Source: Variovorax paradoxus
Lineage (GTDB): Bacteria > Pseudomonadota > Gammaproteobacteria > Burkholderiales > Burkholderiaceae_C
Direction: 5' to 3'
Assembly (NCBI RefSeq): GCF_030815855.1
Contig: NZ_JAUSXG010000001.1
Coordinates: 3,224,001-3,288,000, forward strand
Length of the DNA: 64,000 nt
Positions within the stretch are counted from its first letter, which is position 1; each line of letters opens with the position of its first letter. The position numbers and the translations under genes are program-made. A model generated the notes under the pieces. It made no database searches, was not told the origin of the DNA, and saw nothing but the letters and a program-made list of their open reading frames with translations. Shown piece by piece: positions 16,574 through 25,082 of this stretch.

Positions 16574-16732
16574 GAAAAGGATCTCGAATGGGCAGAGGTG
16601 GATTCAGTGCATGCACCGCGAGTGCCGCGGGGTCCGGCACGCGGCCGCATGACGAGGGCGGGTGCGGAAGGCAGCGCGACGTACCGCCCAGGAGACGCCG
16701 CAGGCGCCTTGCACGCCCTCGCCCGCGAACGG

Positions 16733-17554
16733 TCAGGCCTGGATGAACGCCAGCAGGTCGGCGTTCACCTGGTCCTTGTGCGTGGTGCAGGTGGCGTGCG
16801 GCGCGCCTGCATAAACCTTGAACTGGCTGCCCTTGATCATCTTGGCCGCCAGCCTGCCGGTGGCGTCGATCGGCACGACCTGATCGTCGTCGCCGTGGAT
16901 CACGAGCGTGGGCACGTCGATCCTGGCCATGTCGGGGCGGAAGTCGGTCTCCGAGAACGCGGTCACGCAGTCGATGGTGGCTTTGATCGAGGCCTGCAGC
17001 GCAATTTGCAGCGTCTGCTTGAAGACGCCTTGCGACACGTTGGCGCCGGGGCGGTTGGTGCCGTAGAAGAGCGTGCTGAAATCGTCGAGAAACTGCGGAC
17101 GGTCGGCGGCCAGGCCGGCGCGGATGCCCGCGAACAGCGATGCGTCGGGGCCCACGGGGTGGTCTTCAGTCTTCATGAACAGCGGCGTCACGGCGCTGAT
17201 GAGTGCCAGCTTTGCCACCCGTGCGCTGCCCTTGCGCGCGATGTAGCGCGTGACGTCGCCGCCGCCCATCGAGAAGCCGGCAAGCACCACGTCCTTCAGA
17301 TCGAGCTTCTCGATCAGCTCGGCGATATCGTCGGCGAAGGTGTCGTAGTCGTAGCCGGTCCAGGGCTGGCTCGAGCGGCCGAAGCCGCGGCGGTCGAAGG
17401 CGATCGCGCGGTAGCCGCGTTCCGCGAAGAACAGCATCTGCGCGTCCCACATGTCGGCACTGAGCGGCCAGCCGTGGCTGAAAAGGATGGGCTGGCCCGT
17501 GCCCCAATCCTTGTAGTAGAGCTCGGTGCCGTCGCGCAATGTGAGTGTGGTCAT
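16733..17554 (-). CDS. alpha/beta hydrolase, non-heme chloroperoxidase type
   Basis: 273 residues from the ATG at 17554 ([18 protein letters not shown]). The catalytic triad is visible: the nucleophile Ser in [14 protein letters not shown], Asp in [13 protein letters not shown], and His in [13 protein letters not shown]. The segment [14 protein letters not shown] carries the oxyanion hole. It belongs to the cofactor-free haloperoxidase/arylesterase branch, whose physiological role is ester or lactone hydrolysis; perhydrolase activity is common in vitro. It is 63 bases after dps, consistent with an oxidative-stress setting. Confidence 0.88.
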   Translation of the reverse strand: MTTLTLRDGTELYYKDWGTGQPILFSHGWPLSADMWDAQMLFFAERGYRAIAFDRRGFGRSSQPWTGYDYDTFADDIAELIEKLDLKDVVLAGFSMGGGDVTRYIARKGSARVAKLALISAVTPLFMKTEDHPVGPDASLFAGIRAGLAADRPQFLDDFSTLFYGTNRPGANVSQGVFKQTLQIALQASIKATIDCVTAFSETDFRPDMARIDVPTLVIHGDDDQVVPIDATGRLAAKMIKGSQFKVYAGAPHATCTTHKDQVNADLLAFIQA

Positions 17555-17617
17555 GATTTTTTTGGGTGTTGGAGTGGATTGAAGGGAAGGAGGGAAATGC
17601 AACAGGCGCGGCCGTTC

Positions 17618-18154
17618 TCAGCTCTGGCGCACCGACTCGAAAAGGAACCACGTGCGCTGCTCGGCCTCGTCGATCCAGTTCTCCAGCACGCTCGCAGTGG
17701 CCACGTCGCCGTACTCGTCGCAGACGCCGTGCGTGGCGCGCATGAAGCCGGCCAGGCGCTGGTTGTCTTCGCGCAGCTCGGCCAGCATGCCGATGGGGGT
17801 CACGAAGTCGGCGTCGTTGTCCGAGAGGCGCTGCAACCGCGCGGCGTGGCCGGTCGAGCGCAGCGTCGTGCCGCCTACCTTGCGCACGCGCTCGGCAATG
17901 GGATCGACCGTGGCGAAGATCTGGTCGGCCTGTTCATCGAGCAGCAGGTGGTAGTCGCGGAACGACGGGCCCGACATGTGCCAGTGGAAGTTCTTGGTCT
18001 TGAAATACAGCGCGAATACGTCGGCCAGCAGCAGGTTGAGCGCGGCGGAAATGTCGCGCGTGGCGTCTGCGCCAAGGTCGCTCGGCGTATGCAGCGGTGC
18101 CTGGCGCCGTGCCTTTGTGGTCTTGATGGACTTGGCGGTTTTCGGATTGGCCAT
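17618..18154 (-). CDS. dps: Dps ferritin-like DNA-protection protein
   Basis: 178 residues from the ATG at 18154. A Lys/Arg-rich N-terminal tail (ANPKTAKSIKTTKARR), of the kind that binds DNA in Dps, precedes the ferritin fold. The inter-subunit ferroxidase site is present: KNFHWHMSGPSFRDYHLLLDEQ followed by IFATVDPIAERVRKVGG. The usual starved-cell role is iron oxidation with hydrogen peroxide and nucleoid compaction. Length fits the family. It follows the MFS-ABM gene by 38 bases and may be part of the same transcript. Confidence 0.93.
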   Translation of the reverse strand: MANPKTAKSIKTTKARRQAPLHTPSDLGADATRDISAALNLLLADVFALYFKTKNFHWHMSGPSFRDYHLLLDEQADQIFATVDPIAERVRKVGGTTLRSTGHAARLQRLSDNDADFVTPIGMLAELREDNQRLAGFMRATHGVCDEYGDVATASVLENWIDEAEQRTWFLFESVRQS

Positions 18155-18192
18155 GTTTCTATTCGAAGTTGATTGAAAGGCAGTGAAGAAGA

Positions 18193-19788
18193 TCAGAGGG
18201 AAAGAAAGTGGTGAACCTCGGGCTTTCCGGGGCCCATGTGAAAGCGCACGGCTTCGTTCTGCAGGTCGGCGTCGGCATGCGACACGCGATGGTGCTGGCG
18301 CAGGTGCTCGGCCCATGACTCGACCAGGAACCACTCCATCACCCGCTCGGGGTCGCCGGTGTGCTCGGTCACGCCCCACGCGTAGGCGCCGTCGCGGCGG
18401 CGCTCAGTCGACAGGCGCCTTACCGCCTCCTTGAAGGCAGGGCGATCTTCCTTGCGGATGCGGTATTCGACCTGCACCATCACCGGCCCGCGGTCATGCG
18501 CCACAGGTTCGGCCAGCAATGGCTCGGGCCAGTGGTTCGAGGCTTGCAGGTCGGCCTCGCCGGCGGGCAGGCGCACCCGGTGGAAGACGAGGCCGGCCAC
18601 CACCAGGCCGACGGCGCCCGCCACCAGCGTGTACGGCACGCCGATCTGCTGCGCAACCAGACCCCAGCCCAGGCTGCCGGCCGCCATTGCGCCGTTGAAC
18701 ACCGTGAGGTACACGGCCAGCCCGCGGCCGCGCACCCAGTTCGGCAAGATGGACTGCGCCACGCCGTTGAGCGTAGTGAGCGCAATGATCCAGCCCAGAC
18801 CCAGCAGCAACAGCAGCACCACCGCAAGCCACTGCGGCGGCGCAAACACCAGCCCGCCCATGACGGCGGCGCTGAGCAGCGAAGCCAGCAGCAGCATGCC
18901 GTCTGCATCGAGCCGGGCGCGCAGCCGCGGCATGACCAGCGCGCCGCCGATGGCGCCCGCGCCCACGGCGCCGAGCAGCACCCCGTAGAAGCCGGCAGTG
19001 CCGCCGAGCATCTGGCGTGCCACCAGCGGCAGCAGCGCCCACACGGAGCTTGCGAACAGAAAGAACACCGCCGCGCGCAGCAGCACCACGTGCAGCTCTT
19101 TGCTCGCCCGCGTATAGCGGATGCCCGCGCGGAAGGCGCCGAAGAAGTTCTCCGACAGTCCGGTGTCGGCGGCCGCGGGGCGCTTCCACCACAGCAGCGC
19201 CGCAATGACGAACGCATAGCTCAGCACGTCCAGGCCGTAGGTCACCGCCGCGCCGAAGCTCGCCAGAATCAACCCGCCGGCCGCCGGCCCGATGGAGCGC
19301 GCGATGTTGATGCCCAGCGAGTTCAGCGCCACCGCGCTCTTCAGATCGCTGCGCGGTACGAGCTCGGGCACGATCGATTGCCAGGTCGGCCCCATGAGCG
19401 CCGCGCCGATGCCACCGACAAAGGTCAGCGCAATCAGGTATTCGACAGTGAGCGCGCCGGTGTGGGAGAGCACCAGCAGGGTGCCGCTCACGGCCGCGAG
19501 CACCAGCTGCACGAAGATCAGGAAGCGCCGCCGGTCGAGGATGTCGGAGAGCACGCCCGCCGGAATCGCCAGCAGAAAGACCGGCAGCGTGGCCGCGGTC
19601 TGGATCAGCGCCACCGCGGTCGGGTTGGCCGAGAGATCGGTGACCAGCCACGAGCTCGCCACGTCGCGCATGAAGCTGCCGATGTTGCCGAGCACGGTGG
19701 CCGCCCACAGCACGGCAAACACCGGTTGGCGCAACGGCGCAAAGGCGCCGGGCGGCGAAGCAACAGCGCCTTTGAGGGGATCAGTCAT
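18193..19788 (-). CDS. MFS exporter with C-terminal ABM-like domain
   Basis: 531 residues. Residues 1 to about 415 form a 12-helix major-facilitator transporter of the MFS_3/EntS-like class (AFAPLRQPVFAVLWAATVLGNIG; SSWLVTDLSANPTAVALIQTA; AIPAGVLSDILDRRRFLI). Residues about 428-531 form a soluble tail: VMVQVEYRIRKEDRPAFKEAV to VMEWFLVESWAEHLRQHHRVS, which has the antibiotic-biosynthesis-monooxygenase (ABM) ferredoxin-like pattern. MFS_3-ABM fusions occur in other proteobacteria; whether the tail is catalytic or sensory is unknown. The start overlaps the stop of the DoxX gene by 8 bases, so translation is coupled. Confidence 0.88.
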   Translation of the reverse strand: MTDPLKGAVASPPGAFAPLRQPVFAVLWAATVLGNIGSFMRDVASSWLVTDLSANPTAVALIQTAATLPVFLLAIPAGVLSDILDRRRFLIFVQLVLAAVSGTLLVLSHTGALTVEYLIALTFVGGIGAALMGPTWQSIVPELVPRSDLKSAVALNSLGINIARSIGPAAGGLILASFGAAVTYGLDVLSYAFVIAALLWWKRPAAADTGLSENFFGAFRAGIRYTRASKELHVVLLRAAVFFLFASSVWALLPLVARQMLGGTAGFYGVLLGAVGAGAIGGALVMPRLRARLDADGMLLLASLLSAAVMGGLVFAPPQWLAVVLLLLLGLGWIIALTTLNGVAQSILPNWVRGRGLAVYLTVFNGAMAAGSLGWGLVAQQIGVPYTLVAGAVGLVVAGLVFHRVRLPAGEADLQASNHWPEPLLAEPVAHDRGPVMVQVEYRIRKEDRPAFKEAVRRLSTERRRDGAYAWGVTEHTGDPERVMEWFLVESWAEHLRQHHRVSHADADLQNEAVRFHMGPGKPEVHHFLSL

Positions 19789-20182
19789 GGGTGCGCTCTT
19801 TCAGGTCGAGCCAGGCCACGAGCACAAAGCCGCCGACCAGGCCCAGATGCTCGAAGAATGAATTGGCCGCCATGAAGCGCTCGGGCTGCGGCATCTCCCA
19901 GAAGCGCAATGCGACGAAGGTCGCCATCAGCGTGAAGCCGCCCAGCGCCAGCGCGCCGAGCCAGCGCAGGAAGCCCGTGAGGATGAGCGCCGAGGCGCCC
20001 AGTTCCAGCACGATGACGGCCAGCGCCAGCGGCGCCGCCGGCGACAGGCCGAAGTGGTTCATCTCGGCGATGGCCGCGTTGAAGTCCATGGCCTTGTTGA
20101 GCCCGCCCTGCAGGTAGGCCGCGCAGAGCATCAGCAAGGCAACCCAGCGCACTGCGGGTGAAGTGGTCCAGCGCGTTGCCAT
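19781..20182 (-). CDS. DoxX family membrane protein
   Basis: 133 residues from the ATG at 20182, which shares a base with the upstream stop (TGATG). Four hydrophobic helices with the DoxX/DoxD pattern: YLQGGLNKAMDFNAAIAEM, VLELGASALILTGFLRWLGA, and FFEHLGLVGGFVLVA. DoxX-like proteins are thought to associate with quinone or thiosulfate redox chemistry, and with superoxide dismutase in some bacteria. Its position between the amidohydrolase and the MFS gene, with overlaps at both ends, shows one operon. Confidence 0.88.
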   Translation of the reverse strand: MATRWTTSPAVRWVALLMLCAAYLQGGLNKAMDFNAAIAEMNHFGLSPAAPLALAVIVLELGASALILTGFLRWLGALALGGFTLMATFVALRFWEMPQPERFMAANSFFEHLGLVGGFVLVAWLDLKERTHD

Positions 20183-22182
20183 CACACCGCCCAGCAGGCG
20201 CAGCCCAGCGCGCCCCAGAAGCTCTTCAGGTCGGCAATCGGCAGCTTGCTGCTCCAGGCGGTTGCGTGCTGGTGGCCGTGCACGCTGCAGTTATTGGCGC
20301 AGGCGCAAGCCATGGCGGCGTGGCGCATGGCCTTTTGCAGCGGCGCGCCCTCGGCATCGCCCCATCCGGCATAGCCGCCGAAGCTGCGCACCGGCGACCA
20401 GTCGGGCATGGCCGGCGGCGGCGCGCCTTCGTCGTGCGGCTGGAACGGGCCTGCGGCATACACCACCTTGCCGCCGACCATGGTCAGGAGCGCCGTGGTG
20501 TCGGCAATGTCCGATTCCGGGCAGGCGAAAAAGTCGCGGTCCGGCACCACCAGGTCGGCGAACATGCCCGCTTCGATGCGGCCTTTCTTGCCGACCTCGT
20601 TCGAAAACCAGGTGACGTTCTCGGTCCACATGCGAAGCGCGGCCTCGCGGTCCAGGCAGTTGCGCTGCGGGTAGAGCTGCATGCCGCCCACGGTCTTGCC
20701 CGTGACCAGCCACGAGAGCGACACCCACGGGTTGTAGGAGGCGACGCGCGTGGCGTCGGTGCCCGCGGACACCTTCACGCCTTTTTCGAGCATGCGCTTG
20801 ACCGGCGGCGTGGCCTCGGCCGCGCCAGCACCGTAGCGCTCGACGAAGTATTCGCCCTGGTAGGCCATGCGGTGCTGCACCGCGATGCCGCCGCCCAGCG
20901 CGGCGATGCGGTCGATCGATTTTTCGGAGATGGTTTCGCAGTGGTCGAAGAACCAGTTCAGGCCGGCAAGCGGTGTGTCGCGGTTGACCTTCTCGAAAAT
21001 GCCGAGCGCACGGTCGATGGTTTCGTCGTAGGTGGCATGCAGGCGCCATGGCCACTTGTTCTGCACCAGCACGCGCACCACTTCTTCGAGTTCGCCTTCC
21101 ATCTCGGGCGCCATGTCGGGCCGCGGCTGGCGAAAGTCTTCGAAGTCGGCCGCCGAGAACACCAGCATTTCGCCCGCGCCGTTGTGGCGAAAGTAGTCGT
21201 TGCCCTGCTTGTACTTCGAGGTGGCGGTCCAGTTGAGGAAGTCCTGCTTCTCCTGCTTGGGCTTTTGCGTGAACAGGTTGTAGGCCAGGCGGATGGTGAG
21301 CTGGCCGGCATCGGCCAGCTGCTGGATCACCTGGTAGTCCTCGGGAAAGCTCTGGAAACCGCCGCCCGCATCGATGGCGCCGGTCACGCCGAGACGATTC
21401 AGTTCGCGCATGAAGTGGCGCGTGGAATTGAGCTGGTATTCGAAGGGCAGCTTCGGTCCCTTGGCCAGGGTGGCATAGAGGATGCTCGCGTTGGGCTTGG
21501 CAAGCAGCAGCCCGGTCGGGTTGCCGGCCGCGTCGCGCACGATTTCTCCGCCCGGCGGTGCGGGCGTGTCTTTGGTGTAGCCCACCGCTCGGAGCGCTGC
21601 GCCGTTGAGCAGCGCACGGTCGTACAGATGCAGCAGGAACACCGGCGTATCGGGCGCCACGGCGTTGAGCTCTTGAATGGTCGGCAGGCGCTTTTCAACG
21701 AACTGGTGTTCGGTGAAGCCGCCCACCACGCGCACCCATTGCGGCGCCGGCGTGATCGCCACCTGGCGCTTCAGCATTGCCATGGCGTCGGCCAGGCTGC
21801 GCACGCCATCCCAGCGCAGTTCGAGATTGAAGTTGAGGCCGCCGCGGATGATGTGCAGGTGGTTGTCGATGAGGCCCGGCAGCACGCGCCTGCCTTGCAG
21901 GTCGATGACCCGCGTGCTGCCGTCCGCCAGCGGCAGGATCTCTTGTGCGCGACCCACGCGGGTGAAGCGGCCGTCCTTGATGGCCACCGCATCGGCGACG
22001 GGGTTGGCGCGGTCCAGCGTGGTGAAGCGGCCGTTGTGCAGGATCAGTTGGGGGGCGGTGGTGCCTGCCATGTCGGGCGTCCTCGAAGGGTTGGGTTGGG
22101 CCATGGCCGTGCCGGCAAGCGCGGCGCCGAGCGTGCCGAGGCACAGCCGGCGGCGCTGTTCGTCGAAAGATGGATCGCTCAT
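20182..22182 (-). CDS. secreted amidohydrolase, YtcJ/AMDH type
   Basis: 666 residues from the ATG at 22182. The N-terminus has a twin-arginine-like signal (DEQRRRLCLGTLGAALAGTAMAQ), which suggests export folded. The metal-dependent amidohydrolase barrel follows: LPGLIDNHLHIIRGG (HxH metal site, about residues 105-119), HATYDETIDRAL, WFFDHCETI, and GVKVSAGTDATRV with the catalytic Asp. The composite ends with an unusual Cys/His-rich C-terminus (MACACANNCSVHGHQH), which could bind metal. The start overlaps the XapX gene (ATGA). The substrate is unknown. Confidence 0.88.
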   Translation of the reverse strand: MSDPSFDEQRRRLCLGTLGAALAGTAMAQPNPSRTPDMAGTTAPQLILHNGRFTTLDRANPVADAVAIKDGRFTRVGRAQEILPLADGSTRVIDLQGRRVLPGLIDNHLHIIRGGLNFNLELRWDGVRSLADAMAMLKRQVAITPAPQWVRVVGGFTEHQFVEKRLPTIQELNAVAPDTPVFLLHLYDRALLNGAALRAVGYTKDTPAPPGGEIVRDAAGNPTGLLLAKPNASILYATLAKGPKLPFEYQLNSTRHFMRELNRLGVTGAIDAGGGFQSFPEDYQVIQQLADAGQLTIRLAYNLFTQKPKQEKQDFLNWTATSKYKQGNDYFRHNGAGEMLVFSAADFEDFRQPRPDMAPEMEGELEEVVRVLVQNKWPWRLHATYDETIDRALGIFEKVNRDTPLAGLNWFFDHCETISEKSIDRIAALGGGIAVQHRMAYQGEYFVERYGAGAAEATPPVKRMLEKGVKVSAGTDATRVASYNPWVSLSWLVTGKTVGGMQLYPQRNCLDREAALRMWTENVTWFSNEVGKKGRIEAGMFADLVVPDRDFFACPESDIADTTALLTMVGGKVVYAAGPFQPHDEGAPPPAMPDWSPVRSFGGYAGWGDAEGAPLQKAMRHAAMACACANNCSVHGHQHATAWSSKLPIADLKSFWGALGCACWAV

Positions 22183-22454
22183 GCGTTTTTGTCCGGTGTG
22201 ACGGCCTGGCCGGCCTTGGCGCATTGCGGCAGTTCGCCGAACATGTGCGGCTTGACCTGGTGCTGCAGCCACGAGGTGGCCGCGGCATCGGGCTTCATCG
22301 CGCCCTTGACGAGCGGCGGGATCTGCTCGCCAAGCAAGATACCGAGCAGCCCCACGAGCGCGATGACCGGCGGGGCCGGCGAGCGCACCTGGAACAGTGC
22401 ATAGATCACACCGACCAGCAGGCCGAGCGCGAGCGACAGGACGTAGGGCTTCAT
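22179..22454 (-). CDS. XapX domain membrane protein
   Basis: 91 residues from the ATG at 22454. The first 55 residues are the XapX domain: MKPYVLSLALGLLVGVIYALF, then RSPAPPVIALVGLLGILLGEQ, two membrane helices joined by a short Pro-rich turn. The domain is typically found beside isochorismatase-like and amidohydrolase genes, exactly as here, and its role is unknown. The C-terminal 35 residues are soluble with a His and Cys (HMFGELPQCAKAG). It overlaps the amidohydrolase start by four bases. Confidence 0.85.
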   Translation of the reverse strand: MKPYVLSLALGLLVGVIYALFQVRSPAPPVIALVGLLGILLGEQIPPLVKGAMKPDAAATSWLQHQVKPHMFGELPQCAKAGQAVTPDKNA

Positions 22455-22471
22455 TGCTTTCACGCCGGTGG

Positions 22472-23125
22472 TCAGCCTTCGTGGGCGCCGAACATGGTCT
22501 TGGCATAGGTGATGCCCAGGCCATAGGCGCCGCCGAACTTCTTCGCGATGCCGGTGGTGAGTTCGTAGGTGTCGGTGCGGGACCAGTCGCGCTGCAGCTC
22601 GAGCAGGTATTGCAGCGAGGTCATCGGCTGTGCGCCGGCCTGCACCATGCGGTCCATGGCGCGGTTGTGCGCCTCGGTGGACACGTCGCCGCAGGCGTCG
22701 GCAATCACGAGCACCTCGAAGCCCTGGTCGATGGCCGACAGCGCGGGGCCGACGATGCATACACCGGTCCATAGGCCCGCCAGCACGATGCGCTGCTTGC
22801 CGATCTCGTTCACGCGGTCGATCACCGCGGCGTCTTCCCACGTGTTCATCGAAGTGCGGTCGAGCATTTTCTGGCCCGGGAAGGCATCGGCGATCTCGCT
22901 GAACATCGGGCCCGAAAAACTCTTTTCAGCCACGGTCGTGAGAATGGTCGACACGCCGAACCCGGCCGCCGCATGGGCCACCAGGGCAGCGTTGTTGCGC
23001 AGGTTGACCGCGTCGATCGAATGCGTGGCAAACGCCATCTGCGACTGGAAGTCGATCATGACCAGCGTATGGTCGGTGGGGGTCAGCAGCTTGGCGCCGG
23101 CGATGGGGGTGGCTTTGATGGACAT
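22472..23125 (-). CDS. isochorismatase-like cysteine hydrolase (YcaC-type)
   Basis: 217 residues. Catalytic residues of the family are visible: Asp25 in TLVMIDFQSQM and the nucleophile Cys123 in AGLWTGVCIVGPALSAI. The C-terminal RAMDRMVQAGAQPMTSLQYL and LQRDW motifs match YcaC and related hydrolases. GGAGA precedes the ATG. The family hydrolyses amides or acts as nicotinamidase-like enzymes; the substrate here is unknown. It is 17 bases before XapX and 141 bases after pirin, with an inverted repeat in the gap. Confidence 0.88.
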   Translation of the reverse strand: MSIKATPIAGAKLLTPTDHTLVMIDFQSQMAFATHSIDAVNLRNNAALVAHAAAGFGVSTILTTVAEKSFSGPMFSEIADAFPGQKMLDRTSMNTWEDAAVIDRVNEIGKQRIVLAGLWTGVCIVGPALSAIDQGFEVLVIADACGDVSTEAHNRAMDRMVQAGAQPMTSLQYLLELQRDWSRTDTYELTTGIAKKFGGAYGLGITYAKTMFGAHEG

Positions 23126-23171
23126 GAGACTCTCCGCGAGTTGGTGATTTAAGAAAATGGTCTTGCCTTGT

Positions 23172-23201
23172 CATGCATCGTCGTTTCGGCGTCGATGCAT
23201 G
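23172..23201. repeat. 9-bp inverted repeat in pirin-isochorismatase gap
   Basis: CATGCATCG (23172-23180) and CGATGCATG (23193-23201) are perfect arms around a 12-base spacer. It sits about 50 bases upstream of the isochorismatase-like start and just after the pirin stop, so it may be an operator or a weak terminator; no T-run follows on the minus strand. Confidence 0.55.
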
Positions 23202-23266
23202 TCTTGTCGATTAGTGAGGCCGTTTGGACATTTGCGTCCGCGCCGGCCCTGGGCGCACATGCGCTG

Positions 23267-23986
23267 TCAGAAGGAAGGCAACTCGTTCCCGCGCAGATCG
23301 AACACCAGCACCTCGGCGCCCTCGCCGTGCGACAGGTCGAGCCGCTGCTCGCCGCGCACCCGCGCACCGTCGCCTTCGCCCAGCCGCTGGCCGTTCACTT
23401 CGACGCTGCCGCGCGCCACATGCACATAGGCATGGCGATCGGTGCCGAGCGTGAGCGAGGTGGATTCACCGCCATCGAACAAGCCGGCGTAGACGCGGGC
23501 GTCCTGGTGCACGGCGAGCGAGCCGTCGGTGCCCTCGGGCGACACGATCAACCGCAGGCGGCCACGTTTTTCTTCAGGCGTGAAGTGCACCTGCTGATAG
23601 CGCGGGGCGACGCCCTTGGCGTTCGGCACGATCCAGATCTGCAGGAAATGCAGCGGGTCTGTCGCCGACGAGTTGAACTCGCTGTGGCGCACGCCGGTGC
23701 CCGCGCTCATCATCTGCACGTCGCCGGGCCGGATGACGGACCCCGTGCCCATCGAGTCCTTGTGCTCGAGCGCGCCGTCGAGCACGTACGAGAAGATTTC
23801 CATGTCGCGGTGCGGGTGGGTGCCGAAGCCGCGGCCGGGATGCACGCGGTCGTCGTTGATCACCAGCAGATCCGAGAAGCCCTCTTGCTCCGGGTCGTGG
23901 TAATGGCCGAAAGAGAAGGTGTGGCGGGACTTGAGCCAGCCGAAGTCTGCGAGTCCGCGGTCGTTGGCGCTGCGAATTTCCAACAT
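23267..23986 (-). CDS. pirin family protein, YhhW-like quercetinase type
   Basis: 239 residues. A bicupin pirin. The metal ligands seen in YhhW are all present at the same numbers: His57 and His59 (GTHPHRDMEIFSYVL), His101 and Glu103 (TGVRHSEFN). E. coli YhhW has quercetin 2,3-dioxygenase activity, and pirins are linked to electrophile and quinone stress. AAGGACAT precedes the ATG. It is divergent from the LysR gene with a strong inverted repeat between them, and leads the long minus-strand block. Confidence 0.92.
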   Translation of the reverse strand: MLEIRSANDRGLADFGWLKSRHTFSFGHYHDPEQEGFSDLLVINDDRVHPGRGFGTHPHRDMEIFSYVLDGALEHKDSMGTGSVIRPGDVQMMSAGTGVRHSEFNSSATDPLHFLQIWIVPNAKGVAPRYQQVHFTPEEKRGRLRLIVSPEGTDGSLAVHQDARVYAGLFDGGESTSLTLGTDRHAYVHVARGSVEVNGQRLGEGDGARVRGEQRLDLSHGEGAEVLVFDLRGNELPSF

Positions 23987-24060
23987 GATTTATGTCCTTT
24001 GTGTCCGACGAGTTCGATCTGATTCACAATGGCCCCGGAGAGAAATTCCCGAGGCATGGC

Positions 24061-24135
24061 TGAATCATCTTTCTTTCACCGGCGCTTGTTGACGAAATTT
24101 TTATCCGTTCATCATCGAATTTTTCGATGATTCAT
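24061..24135. promoter_or_regulatory. LysR-type operator between pirin and lysR
   Basis: ATCATCGAA (24111-24119) and TTCGATGAT (24123-24131) form a perfect 9-bp inverted repeat with a 3-base centre; it contains the T-N11-A pattern of LysR sites. A second copy of the outer part, TGAATCATC at 24061-24069, mirrors GATGATTCA at 24127-24135. Two related sites 60 bases apart fit the usual recognition plus activation arrangement. Confidence 0.6.
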
Positions 24136-24151
24136 TTCCAAGGACCTGCCC

Positions 24152-25012
24152 ATGCGGAAGCTAAGCCTCGAAGCCATCGAACTCGTCGACGCCATCGCAC
24201 GCCATGGCTCCTTCGCTGCTGCCGGCGCGCGCCTGAACAAGGTGCCCTCGACCATCTCGTACGCCGTCGGCAAGCTCGAGGAGCAACTGGGCATGCTGCT
24301 GTTCGTGCGCAACGGGCCGCGCGTGACGCTGACCGCGGCCGGCGAAGAAATGCTCAAGGAAGGCCGCTGGCTGCTTGGCGCCGCGGGCGATCTCGAATCG
24401 CGCATGCGGCAGATCGCCACCGGGTTCGAATCGGAGCTGCGGCTGGTGCACGACTCGCTGATTCCGACGCAGGCACTGATCGACGACATCCGCGCGTTCG
24501 AGGCACTGCGCTGCGGCACGCGGCTGCGCATCGGCTGCGAGGCGCTCACCGGCAGCTGGGAGGCCTTGCGCGAAGGACGCGCCGACATCGTCATTGCGGC
24601 GGGCGAAGGACCGGCCGGCGGGGGCTACCAGGCGGTGATGGTGGGCAGCCTCGAGTTCGCGTTCTGCGTGGCGCCCACGCATCCGCTGACCCGGCTCGAG
24701 CGTCCGCTGCATCGCGGCGACCTGCTGGAACACAATGCCATCGTGGTGAGCGACAGCGCGCGCACTCTCTCCGACCGCACCGTGGGGTTGCTCGCTGGCC
24801 AGCACCGCGTGGCCGTACCGACCATGGCCTCGAAGATCGCCTGCCAGGCCGCGGGCCTGGGCCACGGATTCCTGCCACGAGCCTGCATTCAGGGCGAACT
24901 GAAGCGCGGCACGCTCATCGAGCTGCAGACCGAAGAGCCGCGCGCCCCAGAGGCGTTCTGGCTGGCCTGGAAGACCGGCGCGAAGGGGAAGGCGCTCCAG
25001 TGGTGGGTGTGA
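24152..25012 (+). CDS. LysR family transcriptional regulator
   Basis: 286 residues. The N-terminal winged HTH is complete: LEAIELVDAIARHGSFAAAGARLNKVPSTISYAVGKLEEQLGMLLF is the standard LysR layout, here with LNKVPSTIS as recognition helix. The C-terminal substrate-binding domain spans about residues 90-286. AAGGACC precedes the ATG. It is divergent from pirin, and the YhaJ/pirin-type pairing is common in Burkholderiales, where such regulators sense quinone-like electrophiles. Control of the whole pirin-to-MFS block is inference from the operator. Confidence 0.93.
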   Translation: MRKLSLEAIELVDAIARHGSFAAAGARLNKVPSTISYAVGKLEEQLGMLLFVRNGPRVTLTAAGEEMLKEGRWLLGAAGDLESRMRQIATGFESELRLVHDSLIPTQALIDDIRAFEALRCGTRLRIGCEALTGSWEALREGRADIVIAAGEGPAGGGYQAVMVGSLEFAFCVAPTHPLTRLERPLHRGDLLEHNAIVVSDSARTLSDRTVGLLAGQHRVAVPTMASKIACQAAGLGHGFLPRACIQGELKRGTLIELQTEEPRAPEAFWLAWKTGAKGKALQWWV

Positions 25013-25082
25013 AGCAGCTGAACCGGCAGCTGGTTCCAGCGCTGTTGCCGCGGTCGACCTGAACGCAAGGGCCGCGCGCGGG

